From Spirochaeta sp. (GTDB taxonomy: Bacteria; Spirochaetota; Spirochaetia; DSM-2461), in the NCBI GenBank assembly GCA_030592625.1, contig JAUVIY010000074.1, forward strand, positions 1 through 9,951: a stretch of DNA of 9,951 nucleotides. Direction: 5' to 3'. Below are positions 1 through 6,810 of the stretch, one piece after another. A program made the translations under genes and the position numbers. Positions within the stretch are counted from its first letter, which is position 1. The number at the start of each line of letters is the position of its first letter. The notes under the pieces are model-generated. The model was not told where the DNA came from. It saw only the letters and a list, made by a program, of their open reading frames with translations, and did not search any database.

Positions 1-2
1 AC

Positions 3-1115
3 CTGCTCCCTATCATGCTCGGTGATTCGGCATTTATCCAGGAAAAGGATACCGAGCACGAAAACCGCCGAAGACAACGCATGGGCCGGGCACCCCGGGA
101 ATCCCTCTATACAAGTGAGGATGTGGAAAAGATCCCTCCGATGCTTCGCCTTCTTCCCTATGGGGATACGTTGAAAATCAACGACCATGTGACCCTGAGA
201 TTCAGGAATGCCGGCCATATTATTGGCTCATCAATTGTGGAACTCTTCCTCATCGAGAACGATAATGAAAAGAAAGTCGTTTTTTCAGGTGATCTCGGAC
301 AATGGGACGTCCCTATCATCGAAGACCCGTCTTTCATCTGGAATGCCGACTACGTGTTCATGGAATCAACATACGGTGACAGGCTGCATGGTGAGCGAAA
401 ACCCCGGAAAGAATCCCTTTATGAACAGGTCATAAAAACCTGTGAGCGTGGCGGTAAGCTTCTCATCCCAAGCTTCGCCCTTGAACGGACCCAGGAACTA
501 CTCTACCTTCTGAGCGAATTGAAAACCGAACGGCCGAATTTCCCGGATATCAATATCTATCTGGACAGCCCGCTGGCCATCAAGATTACCAAAGTCTTTC
601 GGGATCATCCGGATATGTACGACGAAGAAGCCCGTGCCAGAATCGATAAGCCCTTCGATTTTCCGGGACTGATCTGCACGACAAGTGCCGCAGAATCGAT
701 GAAAATCAATGAATCCGAGGAACCGGCCATCGTTATCGCCGGCAGCGGCATGTGCACCGCAGGCCGAATACGCCACCACCTCAAACACGGGATCTGGGAT
801 CCGAAGAACACGGTACTGTTCGTCGGTTATCAGGCTCCCGGAACCCTGGGCCGCGTCATTCTCGACGGTGCAAAAGAGATCCGTATGATGGGCCTTACCC
901 TGGCGGTAAAGGCCGAAATCGCACGAATCGGTTCGTTCTCGGCCCACGCCGACCGAGACGATCTGGTCCGTTGGCTGGAGGCTTTCAGGGAGAAGCCGAA
1001 AAAAGTCTTCCTGGTACACGGCGAGGGTAAATCGATGGATCAATTCGCCGAATACCTTAAAACAAAAGGCTTTAATGCCTCGGTACCCAGACGCGGAAAC
1101 AACGTAATGGACTGA
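3..1115 (+). CDS. MBL-fold / beta-CASP / RMMBL nuclease, 5'-truncated by window edge
   Basis: This is the C-terminal part of an Ysh1/CPSF73-type metallo-beta-lactamase with beta-CASP and RMMBL segments; such proteins are generally zinc-dependent RNA nucleases. The reading frame is open to the left edge. The codons before the first ATG (position 15) read LLPI and continue into family-like sequence (MLGDSAFIQEKD), so that ATG is internal and roughly 90-100 N-terminal residues with the HxHxDH metal motif lie outside. Visible motifs in order: AGHIIGSS (metal His, about nt 216), SGDLG (metal Asp, about nt 291), ESTYG (beta-CASP motif A, about nt 363), GSGMCTAGR (about nt 740), FSAHAD (motif B His, about nt 945) and LVHGE (motif C His, about nt 1015). 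All catalytic positions that should be visible are intact. The TGA stop at 1113-1115 lies in the left edge of a strong inverted repeat. The substrate cannot be named from sequence. Confidence 0.93.
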   Translation: MLPIMLGDSAFIQEKDTEHENRRRQRMGRAPRESLYTSEDVEKIPPMLRLLPYGDTLKINDHVTLRFRNAGHIIGSSIVELFLIENDNEKKVVFSGDLGQWDVPIIEDPSFIWNADYVFMESTYGDRLHGERKPRKESLYEQVIKTCERGGKLLIPSFALERTQELLYLLSELKTERPNFPDINIYLDSPLAIKITKVFRDHPDMYDEEARARIDKPFDFPGLICTTSAAESMKINESEEPAIVIAGSGMCTAGRIRHHLKHGIWDPKNTVLFVGYQAPGTLGRVILDGAKEIRMMGLTLAVKAEIARIGSFSAHADRDDLVRWLEAFREKPKKVFLVHGEGKSMDQFAEYLKTKGFNASVPRRGNNVMD

Positions 1116-1152
1116 GGTTCTTTCAAAAATCGAGCATTTTTGAAAGAACCTC
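1114..1152. terminator. Perfect 17-bp inverted repeat between convergent genes, probable bidirectional terminator
   Basis: The arms GAGGTTCTTTCAAAAAT (1114-1130) and ATTTTTGAAAGAACCTC (1136-1152) are exact reverse complements with a 5-nt loop, cgagc. The element lies between the stop of the nuclease gene, whose TGA it overlaps, and the stop of the convergent haemolysin III gene at 1171. It could end transcription from both sides. There is no separate U-tract after the stem; the A/T runs are next to the loop, so it is not a textbook intrinsic terminator. The hexamer GACTGA occurs directly on both sides (1110-1115 and 1153-1158), so a small dispersed repeat is an alternative reading. Confidence 0.7.
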
Positions 1153-1170
1153 GACTGATTCCGGAATAAT

Positions 1171-1824
1171 TCAGGTAAGGTGGATGGCGAACCCCAGATA
1201 AAAACTGATGCCGCCGGCCAGAACGAACAGATGCCAGATGACATGACTGAAGGGAAGTTTTTTCCATAGGTAGAACACGATTCCGCCGGTATAGAGCCCG
1301 CCGCCGAGCATGGTCCACATCACCAAGCCTTCGGGTGCCATTTCCCTCAGGGGGCGGATAGCGATGATGATGAGCCAACCCATGGGTATGTAAAGCAGGT
1401 CTGAAGCGACGTTCTTCCCCGGCAGGAAAACGGTTTTCATCAGGATTCCGGCGATTGCCAGGCCCCATATCAACCCGAATACAATCCAGTTCCATGGCAT
1501 CGGCATGGCAAGAAGAGCGATCGGGGTGTATGTTCCGGCAATAAGAAGGTAAACCGCCGCCTGATCCACAACCCTCAGATGTGCATGAATGCGGGGATGA
1601 TCGGTGAACTGGTGGGTCAGTGTGGAAGAGAGATAGAGCAGTATCTGGAATAAGCTGTACAGGCTGAACGTGACATAGCGAATAGCCCCTCCGGTATTCA
1701 TGGTGGTAAGTACCAGGAGAAAGACCAGTCCGGCGATGCTCATCCCGGCACCGATACCATGGGTGAGGGAATTCAGCTTCTCTTCTATCGGGTGGACCAT
1801 AATGGCGTTTTCGTCTTCGAGCAT
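1171..1824 (-). CDS. Haemolysin III / PAQR-family integral membrane protein
   Basis: This 217-residue protein has the usual length of the bacterial HlyIII/YqfA family, part of the PAQR superfamily with seven membrane helices. Family signatures are present: EEKLNSLTHG (residues 14-23), SSTLTH (66-71), VVD followed by YLLIAGTYTP (about 85-101) and SHVIWHLFVLAG (193-204). The residues expected to hold the intramembrane zinc, by comparison with adiponectin receptors, are all there: H71, D87, H194 and H198. Two positions differ from the common bacterial form: DQ replaces the usual DH at 87-88, and F208 stands where the last helix normally has HF. The start at 1824 is supported by AAGGAG at 1832-1837, 7 nt upstream; an in-frame ATG eight codons later lacks such a site. 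The true activity is poorly defined in bacteria; haemolysin is a family label, and hydrolase or membrane-homeostasis roles are the alternatives. Confidence 0.93.
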   Translation of the reverse strand: MLEDENAIMVHPIEEKLNSLTHGIGAGMSIAGLVFLLVLTTMNTGGAIRYVTFSLYSLFQILLYLSSTLTHQFTDHPRIHAHLRVVDQAAVYLLIAGTYTPIALLAMPMPWNWIVFGLIWGLAIAGILMKTVFLPGKNVASDLLYIPMGWLIIIAIRPLREMAPEGLVMWTMLGGGLYTGGIVFYLWKKLPFSHVIWHLFVLAGGISFYLGFAIHLT

Positions 1825-1831
1825 GAAGAGG

Positions 1832-1837
1832 CTCCTT
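1832..1837 (-). promoter_or_regulatory. Shine-Dalgarno of the haemolysin III gene
   Basis: AAGGAG on the minus strand lies 7 nt before the ATG at 1824. It fixes this start over the later in-frame ATG at 1800. Confidence 0.75.
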
Positions 1838-1915
1838 GCAGGTTCATGTCACTATGTTGTAGAGATCGGGTTTATAGTTAAAGCCGGATCTGCCTATGAC
1901 AAGGTATCATACCCC

Positions 1916-1924
1916 AGGGGAGGA
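1916..1924 (+). promoter_or_regulatory. Shine-Dalgarno deciding a TTG start for the LarA homologue
   Basis: AGGGGAGGA ends 5 nt before the TTG at 1930. No ATG or GTG lies in frame close by, so this strong site supports TTG initiation. The 105-bp divergent gap 1825-1929 must hold the promoters of both flanking genes, but I see no convincing -35/-10 pair in it. Confidence 0.75.
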
Positions 1925-1929
1925 CCCAA

Positions 1930-3237
1930 TTGTCTGATTATGTAGTTCCCTATGGAAAAACAACACAGAAGTTCAACCTGCCCCGGGACTGGCAGGTATC
2001 AGTTCTCAAACCCGAAGTTCGCAAGACGCTGAAAGATCCTGTTCGGGCTGTCGAAAAATCTCTCGCAAACCTGGGTACCGGCTTTGATTCACGAGGGAAT
2101 CGGGAAACCGTCGCAATCGCCATCAACGATAAAACCCGACCCGTTCCCCATGGGATACTGCTGCCTCCCCTGCTCTCCTGGCTTGAACAGAGAGGTTACC
2201 GACGTGAGAACATCACTCTCATAATCGCAACCGGTACCCATGCACCGATGCCGCCGGAAGAGTATCATCTGATCGTTCCCGGGGATATCAGCGATAAGTA
2301 CAGAATTATTACACACGATGCCGATGATACGGATTCTCTTGTTGACCTCGGAGTCACCTCATCAGGTACACCGTGTATCGTGAACAGATTTTTTATCGAG
2401 TCCAATCTCAGGATCGTCGTCGGAAATATCGAACCCCATCAGTACATGGGCTGGTCCGGGGGAGTGAAAAGCGCCGCAATCGGACTCGGGGGGACCAAAA
2501 GTATCACAGCCAACCATTCCATGCTTTCCCGGGAGGGTGCGAAACCCTGCCGGTATTACGATAATCCCGTCAGACAGGATGTCGAGGAGATGGGGCGCCT
2601 CATCGGTGTTCATCTCGCCCTGAATGTGGTGATGAACGAGAGCAGGGAGATTGTCGGCGTATTCGCCGGCGACCCGGTGTCGGTGATGAAACGAGGCATC
2701 GACGAGGCTCAGTCACTCTTCACCGCTACCATCGACTTCCCGGCGGATCTGGTTATCACTTCCGCCGGGGGACATCCCAAAGACATCAATCTTTACCAGG
2801 CCCAGAAAGCCCTCAGACATGCGGCGGCGGCGGCGGCTCCGGGAGCGCCCATGATACTCGTTGGAGCATGTCCCGAAGGTGTAGGCAGCGCATCCTATGA
2901 AGCCTGGATGGAAGGAAAGACTTCCCATGAACAGGTTCGGGAAGATTTCAACCATGAGGAGTTCAAGCTGGGCCCCCATAAGGCGATGCTGTTCGCAGGA
3001 GACGCCATGGGACGGGAGGTTATTCTCGTATCCGAATTACCGGAAGAAACGGTGCGTCGCATGCTCCTCAAACCTGTTCGTTCAGTACAGGAAGCTGTTG
3101 ACGAAATCCGGGGAAACCGGGAGTCCGAAGGCCGCTCCGAACCGATGAGAGTTGCTATCCTGCCCTACGGGAATGCCACTGTTCCGATTGTCATGCCTGG
3201 TATTCCCCCGGCTACAGCTCTTCATCCAGCGGGTTGA
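1930..3237 (+). CDS. larA: LarA-family nickel-pincer 2-hydroxyacid racemase/epimerase
   Basis: This 435-residue protein (DUF2088/LarA family) matches lactate racemase in length and layout. LarA interconverts D- and L-lactate using a nickel pincer nucleotide cofactor. Every key position is kept, with an almost constant offset from Lactiplantibacillus LarA: H104 in ATGTH (like H108), H170 in NIEPH (like H174), K180 in SGGVK (the lysine that carries the cofactor, like K184), H196 in TANH (nickel ligand, like H200), and Y289, Q290 and K293 in NLYQAQK (like Y294, Q295 and K298). The protein should therefore be active if loaded. The cofactor-building genes larB, larC and larE are not in this window, so maturation is supplied from elsewhere. 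LarA homologues include racemases or epimerases for malate, phenyllactate, hydroxyglutarate and gluconate; the substrate here is open. The start is a TTG with a strong ribosome site. An in-frame (GCG)5 tract at 2821-2835 adds alanines at 298-303. The last 26 bp overlap the convergent P460 gene. Confidence 0.92.
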   Translation: MSDYVVPYGKTTQKFNLPRDWQVSVLKPEVRKTLKDPVRAVEKSLANLGTGFDSRGNRETVAIAINDKTRPVPHGILLPPLLSWLEQRGYRRENITLIIATGTHAPMPPEEYHLIVPGDISDKYRIITHDADDTDSLVDLGVTSSGTPCIVNRFFIESNLRIVVGNIEPHQYMGWSGGVKSAAIGLGGTKSITANHSMLSREGAKPCRYYDNPVRQDVEEMGRLIGVHLALNVVMNESREIVGVFAGDPVSVMKRGIDEAQSLFTATIDFPADLVITSAGGHPKDINLYQAQKALRHAAAAAAPGAPMILVGACPEGVGSASYEAWMEGKTSHEQVREDFNHEEFKLGPHKAMLFAGDAMGREVILVSELPEETVRRMLLKPVRSVQEAVDEIRGNRESEGRSEPMRVAILPYGNATVPIVMPGIPPATALHPAG

Positions 3238-3733
3238 TGATGACAAAATCGTTACTCCGCATTCCCTCATGGCAAGAGATACAGCCTCCGGGACTGCCTT
3301 CGGCCAGAACCGTTCCGTCAGATTCAAACATGGCCCAAAACCAGTCTCTATTGTCCGGATCATAACCATTCACCTTTGCCATCACCGTGATGCTCCGCAG
3401 AGTTTTATTGTTGTCAAAGTTCTCCTTGACGATTATCGACCCCTCGGGAGCCGTGGCATCGTCGGCAGGTAGAGCTTCAAGAAGCGTCCGGTTGCCGTAT
3501 ACCCGGTGCCAGACACCATGAGGGGACTGACCCGGCCTGAGACCGGCGTGTGCAGGCCACTCACCATAATTACGATAGTCGCTCTCGGTGGTAATCCTGT
3601 CCCAGAGTACTTCCCCATCTATCCCGGCTTCCTTCAGAGGAGTCAGTACCGGCTCTGCGGCCTTGCGTTCACATGAGAACAGGATCAATAGTATGAACAA
3701 AACCGGCAATACACGCTTTGTCAGATATTTCAT
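3212..3733 (-). CDS. Cytochrome P460-family c-haem lipoprotein
   Basis: This 173-residue protein begins with a lipoprotein signal, MKYLTKR, then a hydrophobic run to LFSC with the acylated Cys at residue 21. It should be anchored in a membrane facing the periplasm. The remainder has cytochrome P460 family features: HRVYGN (76-81), PEGSIIVKENFD (97-107), GYDPDNRDWFWA (123-134) and the c-haem motif CISCH (151-155). Cytochrome P460 of ammonia oxidisers converts hydroxylamine or NO-derived species using a haem cross-linked to a lysine. By recalled alignment, K103 in VKEN falls at that lysine, so a true P460 chromophore is possible. The start ATG overlaps the stop of the upstream kinase gene (ATGA, 3730-3733), and a weak GGGG site lies about 8 nt upstream. 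It is the last gene of the sensor operon. It may be a periplasmic sensor partner or a detoxification enzyme; the sequence does not decide. Confidence 0.85.
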   Translation of the reverse strand: MKYLTKRVLPVLFILLILFSCERKAAEPVLTPLKEAGIDGEVLWDRITTESDYRNYGEWPAHAGLRPGQSPHGVWHRVYGNRTLLEALPADDATAPEGSIIVKENFDNNKTLRSITVMAKVNGYDPDNRDWFWAMFESDGTVLAEGSPGGCISCHEGMRSNDFVIINPLDEEL

Positions 3734-5952
3734 GATGATGCCCCGCTTCCGTCGTCTTTCCAGGGAACAGAAAGTATGAACGTCGTTCCTTTCCCTTGAG
3801 AGGTCCTCAGATTGATCCGCCCTCCCATAGCCTTGATATCTTCCTTCACCGCATCCAGGCCGACGCCCCGCCCTGATATTGACGTGGTTACATCCCTGCT
3901 GCTGAATCCGGGTCTGAACAGCATATTCACGATTTGAGACGGCAGGTGTACCCCGGGCTTGAGAAGCCCCGTCTCCAGTCCTTTCTGCTCCAGAGCCTGC
4001 AGATCCAAACCGCGGCCGTCATCCTCCACTTCCACTTTCAGCCAATCATCCTCCCGCAATATCCTTAAAGTCAGATGGGATTCGGATTGTTTTCCGGCGG
4101 CAAGACGTTCGTAGATGTCTTCCAGACCATGATCCAGAGCATTTCGGAGCAGGTGGAAAATCGACGGCTGAAGATCCGACAGTCCCGGAACTGAATCCAG
4201 GTCGGTTTCAAGCTGAAATAAAACCTCCTTATCCAGCTCTTCGGAAATGTCCCGGATCATGTCTTTGACTCTCTCACTGAAAACGGCATAGGGAGAGACC
4301 GGGTTCAGCTCAGTTCCGACAGTGAATTCTTTGAATCGTTCAATCAGTTTCTTGATATCCAGTAACTCTTCATCCAGGGAATCCAGGGTTTTCGCAACCG
4401 TTCCTTCGAGAGAAGCATCAGGACTGCGATTCCCGTCCCGTACTTCAGCAAATATATCCTCCAGCAGATGACAGAGCTCCTCAATCCTGGGAAAATCCAA
4501 GTACCTTGCGGTGCCCTTCACCGAATGAACTGAACGAAAAGCGCCGCTGATGTATCCCTTGTCACCCAGATTCGTCAAATTGCCCCGCAGAGAGCCGAAA
4601 GCGGCTTCCGCTTCCTCAATGAACCCCTCAAAGATCTGAGGCCCCATCTTGAGAATCGTGGCAATCTGTTCAAGTTCGCTTTCCCGCCGAATCCTCTGAT
4701 CTTCAAGTTCAATCCGGGTCCGGACGATATCGGTGAGATCTTCGAAGATTACCATGACATTTTCCATTTCGCCTTCGTTGAAGATCCTCAGGAAGTCTGC
4801 CCGTATGACAATTTCCTTGCTCCCTCCCAGAGGCAGGACTGCATCGATGAGAGGATTGATGCTCATAATCATGTCCATATCGGCTGTTGTATTGGTGAAC
4901 AGAATATCAAGGAAACTGTCCAGATCGCGCCGTTCGTCGGCGTAACGATCCGCATCGGGATAAATGAAATCCGTCAGACTATTGCCGACAATCTCATCCC
5001 GTTGGAACAGCCTGGTGAGATAAACCGAATACTGCCCGGTTATCAGACGTTCCCGGTTCAGGAGCAATAACCCTTCCTTGATATTGTCCAGGTATTTCCT
5101 GTTCTCTTCCAGGCGGGTTTCAATTACCTTGTTCTGCAGTTCCAGAGCCCGCCGCTCACGAAGACCGGTTATCATGTGATTCACCCGGCCGGCCAGTTCA
5201 CCTACCTCATCATTCCGGTCCAGGTCCACTTGAACATCCAGGTTCCCGGTGGCCGCGATGTTTACCGTTGCACCGATATCCAGAACCGGTTTTATAATGG
5301 TTCTGTGCATCAGGAACAGAATCCAGGTGAACAGTATGATGCCTACTGTAATGAAATACAGCGTCATCACCATACCCGCCCGGCTCACCTGGTCGTAGAC
5401 GCTTTCAAGGGAGATACGAAAGTGGCTCACACCCCGGACGAACTCGTCGGTTCCATGACAGACCCGACAATCGGCATAATTCAGGATGGGAAAGAAGTAC
5501 TCCATTTCCCGGGTTTCCTCGTTCATTGAAATAACGGGTGTCTTATGCTTCAGGACCTGCCGGAATTCCTCCGAATCAATCTTGCTTTCGTCTCTTCTGG
5601 GTGTGGGATTGAACATCACCCTATCCTGGAAGTCATTGACGAATTCCAGGGTATCGAAATCGTTGAAAGCGGTGCTGCCGTCGGTCCTGTACAGCTCGAA
5701 CTCGAGGAAACCGGTAATCTTGCGGAAATCCTCCATGGTACGGTTGGCGATGGGAGCCTCGCCGCTGAGCATGATGTTGCGGATGGTAGTATTCAGCATC
5801 TCGTTGTTGACGGCCAGAGCCCGTTGAGAAGCGTCCAGAAGATTGGCCTTCTGATTCGCCGTAGTGATATAGATGGAAACCCCGAGACTGATAACCAGGA
5901 TAAGCAGTAGTCCGGTGACAATACGAAACTGTATGGATCTCGTCCCCTTCAT
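3730..5952 (-). CDS. Membrane haem-c sensor histidine kinase, CheA-like (sensor-HAMP-PAS-Hpt-HATPase)
   Basis: This 740-residue kinase has a membrane helix at about 9-31 and a periplasmic domain at 32-193 resembling DUF3365/Tll0287-like sensors (EYFFPI at 151-156, then c-haem site CRVCH at 162-166). A second helix spans about 194-215, followed by HAMP (about 216-270), a helical linker and a PAS-like region (about 283-412). An Hpt domain carries the phosphorylatable H476 in SVHSVKG, and the CheA-type ATPase has an N-box (LLRNALDHG, 601-609), DDGRG (644-648) and SGRGVGL (693-699). There is no HisKA H-box, and the protein ends just after the ATPase, so the CheW-like domain of classical CheA is absent. 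It probably signals on its own rather than within receptor arrays. The likely phospho-acceptor is the CheY protein encoded two genes upstream. The start overlaps the cheX stop (ATGA, 5949-5952) and has AGGGA at 5959-5963. A haem-based redox, NO or O2 signal is inferred, not shown. Confidence 0.92.
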   Translation of the reverse strand: MKGTRSIQFRIVTGLLLILVISLGVSIYITTANQKANLLDASQRALAVNNEMLNTTIRNIMLSGEAPIANRTMEDFRKITGFLEFELYRTDGSTAFNDFDTLEFVNDFQDRVMFNPTPRRDESKIDSEEFRQVLKHKTPVISMNEETREMEYFFPILNYADCRVCHGTDEFVRGVSHFRISLESVYDQVSRAGMVMTLYFITVGIILFTWILFLMHRTIIKPVLDIGATVNIAATGNLDVQVDLDRNDEVGELAGRVNHMITGLRERRALELQNKVIETRLEENRKYLDNIKEGLLLLNRERLITGQYSVYLTRLFQRDEIVGNSLTDFIYPDADRYADERRDLDSFLDILFTNTTADMDMIMSINPLIDAVLPLGGSKEIVIRADFLRIFNEGEMENVMVIFEDLTDIVRTRIELEDQRIRRESELEQIATILKMGPQIFEGFIEEAEAAFGSLRGNLTNLGDKGYISGAFRSVHSVKGTARYLDFPRIEELCHLLEDIFAEVRDGNRSPDASLEGTVAKTLDSLDEELLDIKKLIERFKEFTVGTELNPVSPYAVFSERVKDMIRDISEELDKEVLFQLETDLDSVPGLSDLQPSIFHLLRNALDHGLEDIYERLAAGKQSESHLTLRILREDDWLKVEVEDDGRGLDLQALEQKGLETGLLKPGVHLPSQIVNMLFRPGFSSRDVTTSISGRGVGLDAVKEDIKAMGGRINLRTSQGKGTTFILSVPWKDDGSGASS

Positions 5953-6410
5953 TCAGCTTCCCTGAGGGATACGTTTACCGTGAAATCCCCAAGGTCGGAC
6001 GAAAACGGGATAGTGATGATAGGGATGCCCTTGGGCCAGTTGATCCGATAATTGTTGCCGGTGATGACCCCGGGAAGTGATATGGAGATTCGGAATTCCG
6101 ACAAATCCTTCTTGGCGTTCCCGGCGATGATATTCACCAGTTCACCCACCCCATCCAGAACTTCAGACCCCAGGAAGACATATTTTGTTCCTGTCATCAT
6201 TGAGACAACCTTGAGCGCCGTGTCATGGGAAAAACTCAATACCACCGCACCGGTCGTTTCGCCTGCGAGACCGATCAGAGCTGATACTTCGGAGAGATCC
6301 CTGGGATCTCCAAGTACGGAGGGTTTATCGGAACTGACTTCCATTCCCAGGAAATCCCGGAACAGCCCCAGGGTAGCATTCAGAAACGGATTGATGTACT
6401 TGGCCTTCAT
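5949..6410 (-). CDS. cheX: CheX-type CheY-phosphate phosphatase
   Basis: This 153-residue protein has the length and features of CheX, the CheY~P phosphatase known from Borrelia and Thermotoga. The catalytic ExxN signature is visible as GELVN (E90, N93), followed by the conserved GNA (97-99). The N-terminus KAKYINPFLNATLGLF and the segment TGAVVLSF are also typical. It should hydrolyse the acyl phosphate of a receiver protein, most simply the CheY-like protein encoded immediately upstream, and so set how long the signal lasts. Both junctions are ATGA overlaps (6407-6410 with cheY, 5949-5952 with the kinase). A Shine-Dalgarno AAGGAG lies at 6422-6427 inside the cheY tail. Having the phosphatase between the receiver and the kinase supports one signalling unit. 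Confidence 0.92.
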   Translation of the reverse strand: MKAKYINPFLNATLGLFRDFLGMEVSSDKPSVLGDPRDLSEVSALIGLAGETTGAVVLSFSHDTALKVVSMMTGTKYVFLGSEVLDGVGELVNIIAGNAKKDLSEFRISISLPGVITGNNYRINWPKGIPIITIPFSSDLGDFTVNVSLREAE

Positions 6411-6796
6411 GGAATGCCCTGCTCCTTCTTCCCGATATAAGGCGCGATTTTATCCCATAGCACCGTGCCCCGTATCGGCTTCACCACGTAGTTGGTCACA
6501 CCGGCGTTAATGGCTTCGATGACATTGTATTTCGCCGCTTCGGAGGTAATCATGATAATGGGCGTATCGATATAGGGACCCATACCTCTCAATTTCTTCA
6601 CAAAAGACAGACCATCGAGTTTCGGCATGTTCCAGTCAACGAGAAACAGGTCGACCTGTTCCGAAATAGCCAGTTTCAAGGCCTCGGCCCCGTCTGCAGC
6701 TTCAATCATGGAATCCTCGGGGATATGCTGTTCCTTCAGCGTATTCTTATGAATCCGCCTCATAACCTCCGAATCATCAACTATCAAAATTTTCAT
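6407..6796 (-). CDS. cheY: CheY-like single-domain response regulator
   Basis: This 129-residue stand-alone receiver has the acidic pair D7/D8 in ILIVDDSE, phosphoacceptor D54 in LVDWNMP, T84 in MITSE and K106 in VVKP, so the phosphorylation site is complete. There is no output domain, so it must act by binding a partner such as a flagellar switch or another regulator. I start it at the ATG at 6796 (MKILIVDD). The frame is open 12 codons further to a TTG at 6832, but those residues are not receiver-like and no ribosome site precedes that TTG. The chosen ATG has no well-placed Shine-Dalgarno either: AGGGA is more than 20 nt upstream. A predicted promoter would place the transcript start at or next to this ATG. 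It is the first gene of the operon with cheX, the haem kinase and the P460 lipoprotein. Confidence 0.92.
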   Translation of the reverse strand: MKILIVDDSEVMRRIHKNTLKEQHIPEDSMIEAADGAEALKLAISEQVDLFLVDWNMPKLDGLSFVKKLRGMGPYIDTPIIMITSEAAKYNVIEAINAGVTNYVVKPIRGTVLWDKIAPYIGKKEQGIP

Positions 6797-6810
6797 AATA
6801 GTTATTATGA
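6793..6810. promoter_or_regulatory. 18-bp palindrome over the cheY start codon, candidate operator
   Basis: TCATAATAGTTATTATGA has two exact 8-bp arms around a 2-bp centre. It covers the cheY start codon (6794-6796) and the proposed -10 hexamer (6804-6809). Its position would suit a repressor or an autoregulator of the sensor operon. The sequence is AT-rich and could be a chance palindrome. Confidence 0.35.

Noticed and set aside
498..1244. 248-codon open frame antisense to the nuclease gene
   Set aside because: The opposite strand encodes a clear beta-CASP protein with all motifs; the antisense translation shows no family pattern and runs across the inverted repeat.
1040..1495. 151-codon open frame on the minus strand within the haemolysin III locus
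   Set aside because: It overlaps the well-supported PAQR gene in another frame on the same strand, and its translation is rich in Arg and Pro with no known pattern.
1850..1915. Promoters in the larA/haemolysin III divergent gap
   Set aside because: TATAGT at 1873 and TATGAC at 1895 resemble -10 boxes, but no -35 hexamer lies at usable spacing on either strand.
5176..5910. Plus-strand open frames opposite the kinase N-terminal half
   Set aside because: They are shadows of the kinase, which has recognisable sensor, HAMP and haem-binding sequence on the minus strand.
6052..6510. 152-codon plus-strand open frame over cheX and cheY
   Set aside because: Ser/Pro-rich translation, no ribosome site considered convincing, and both minus-strand genes under it have complete active sites.
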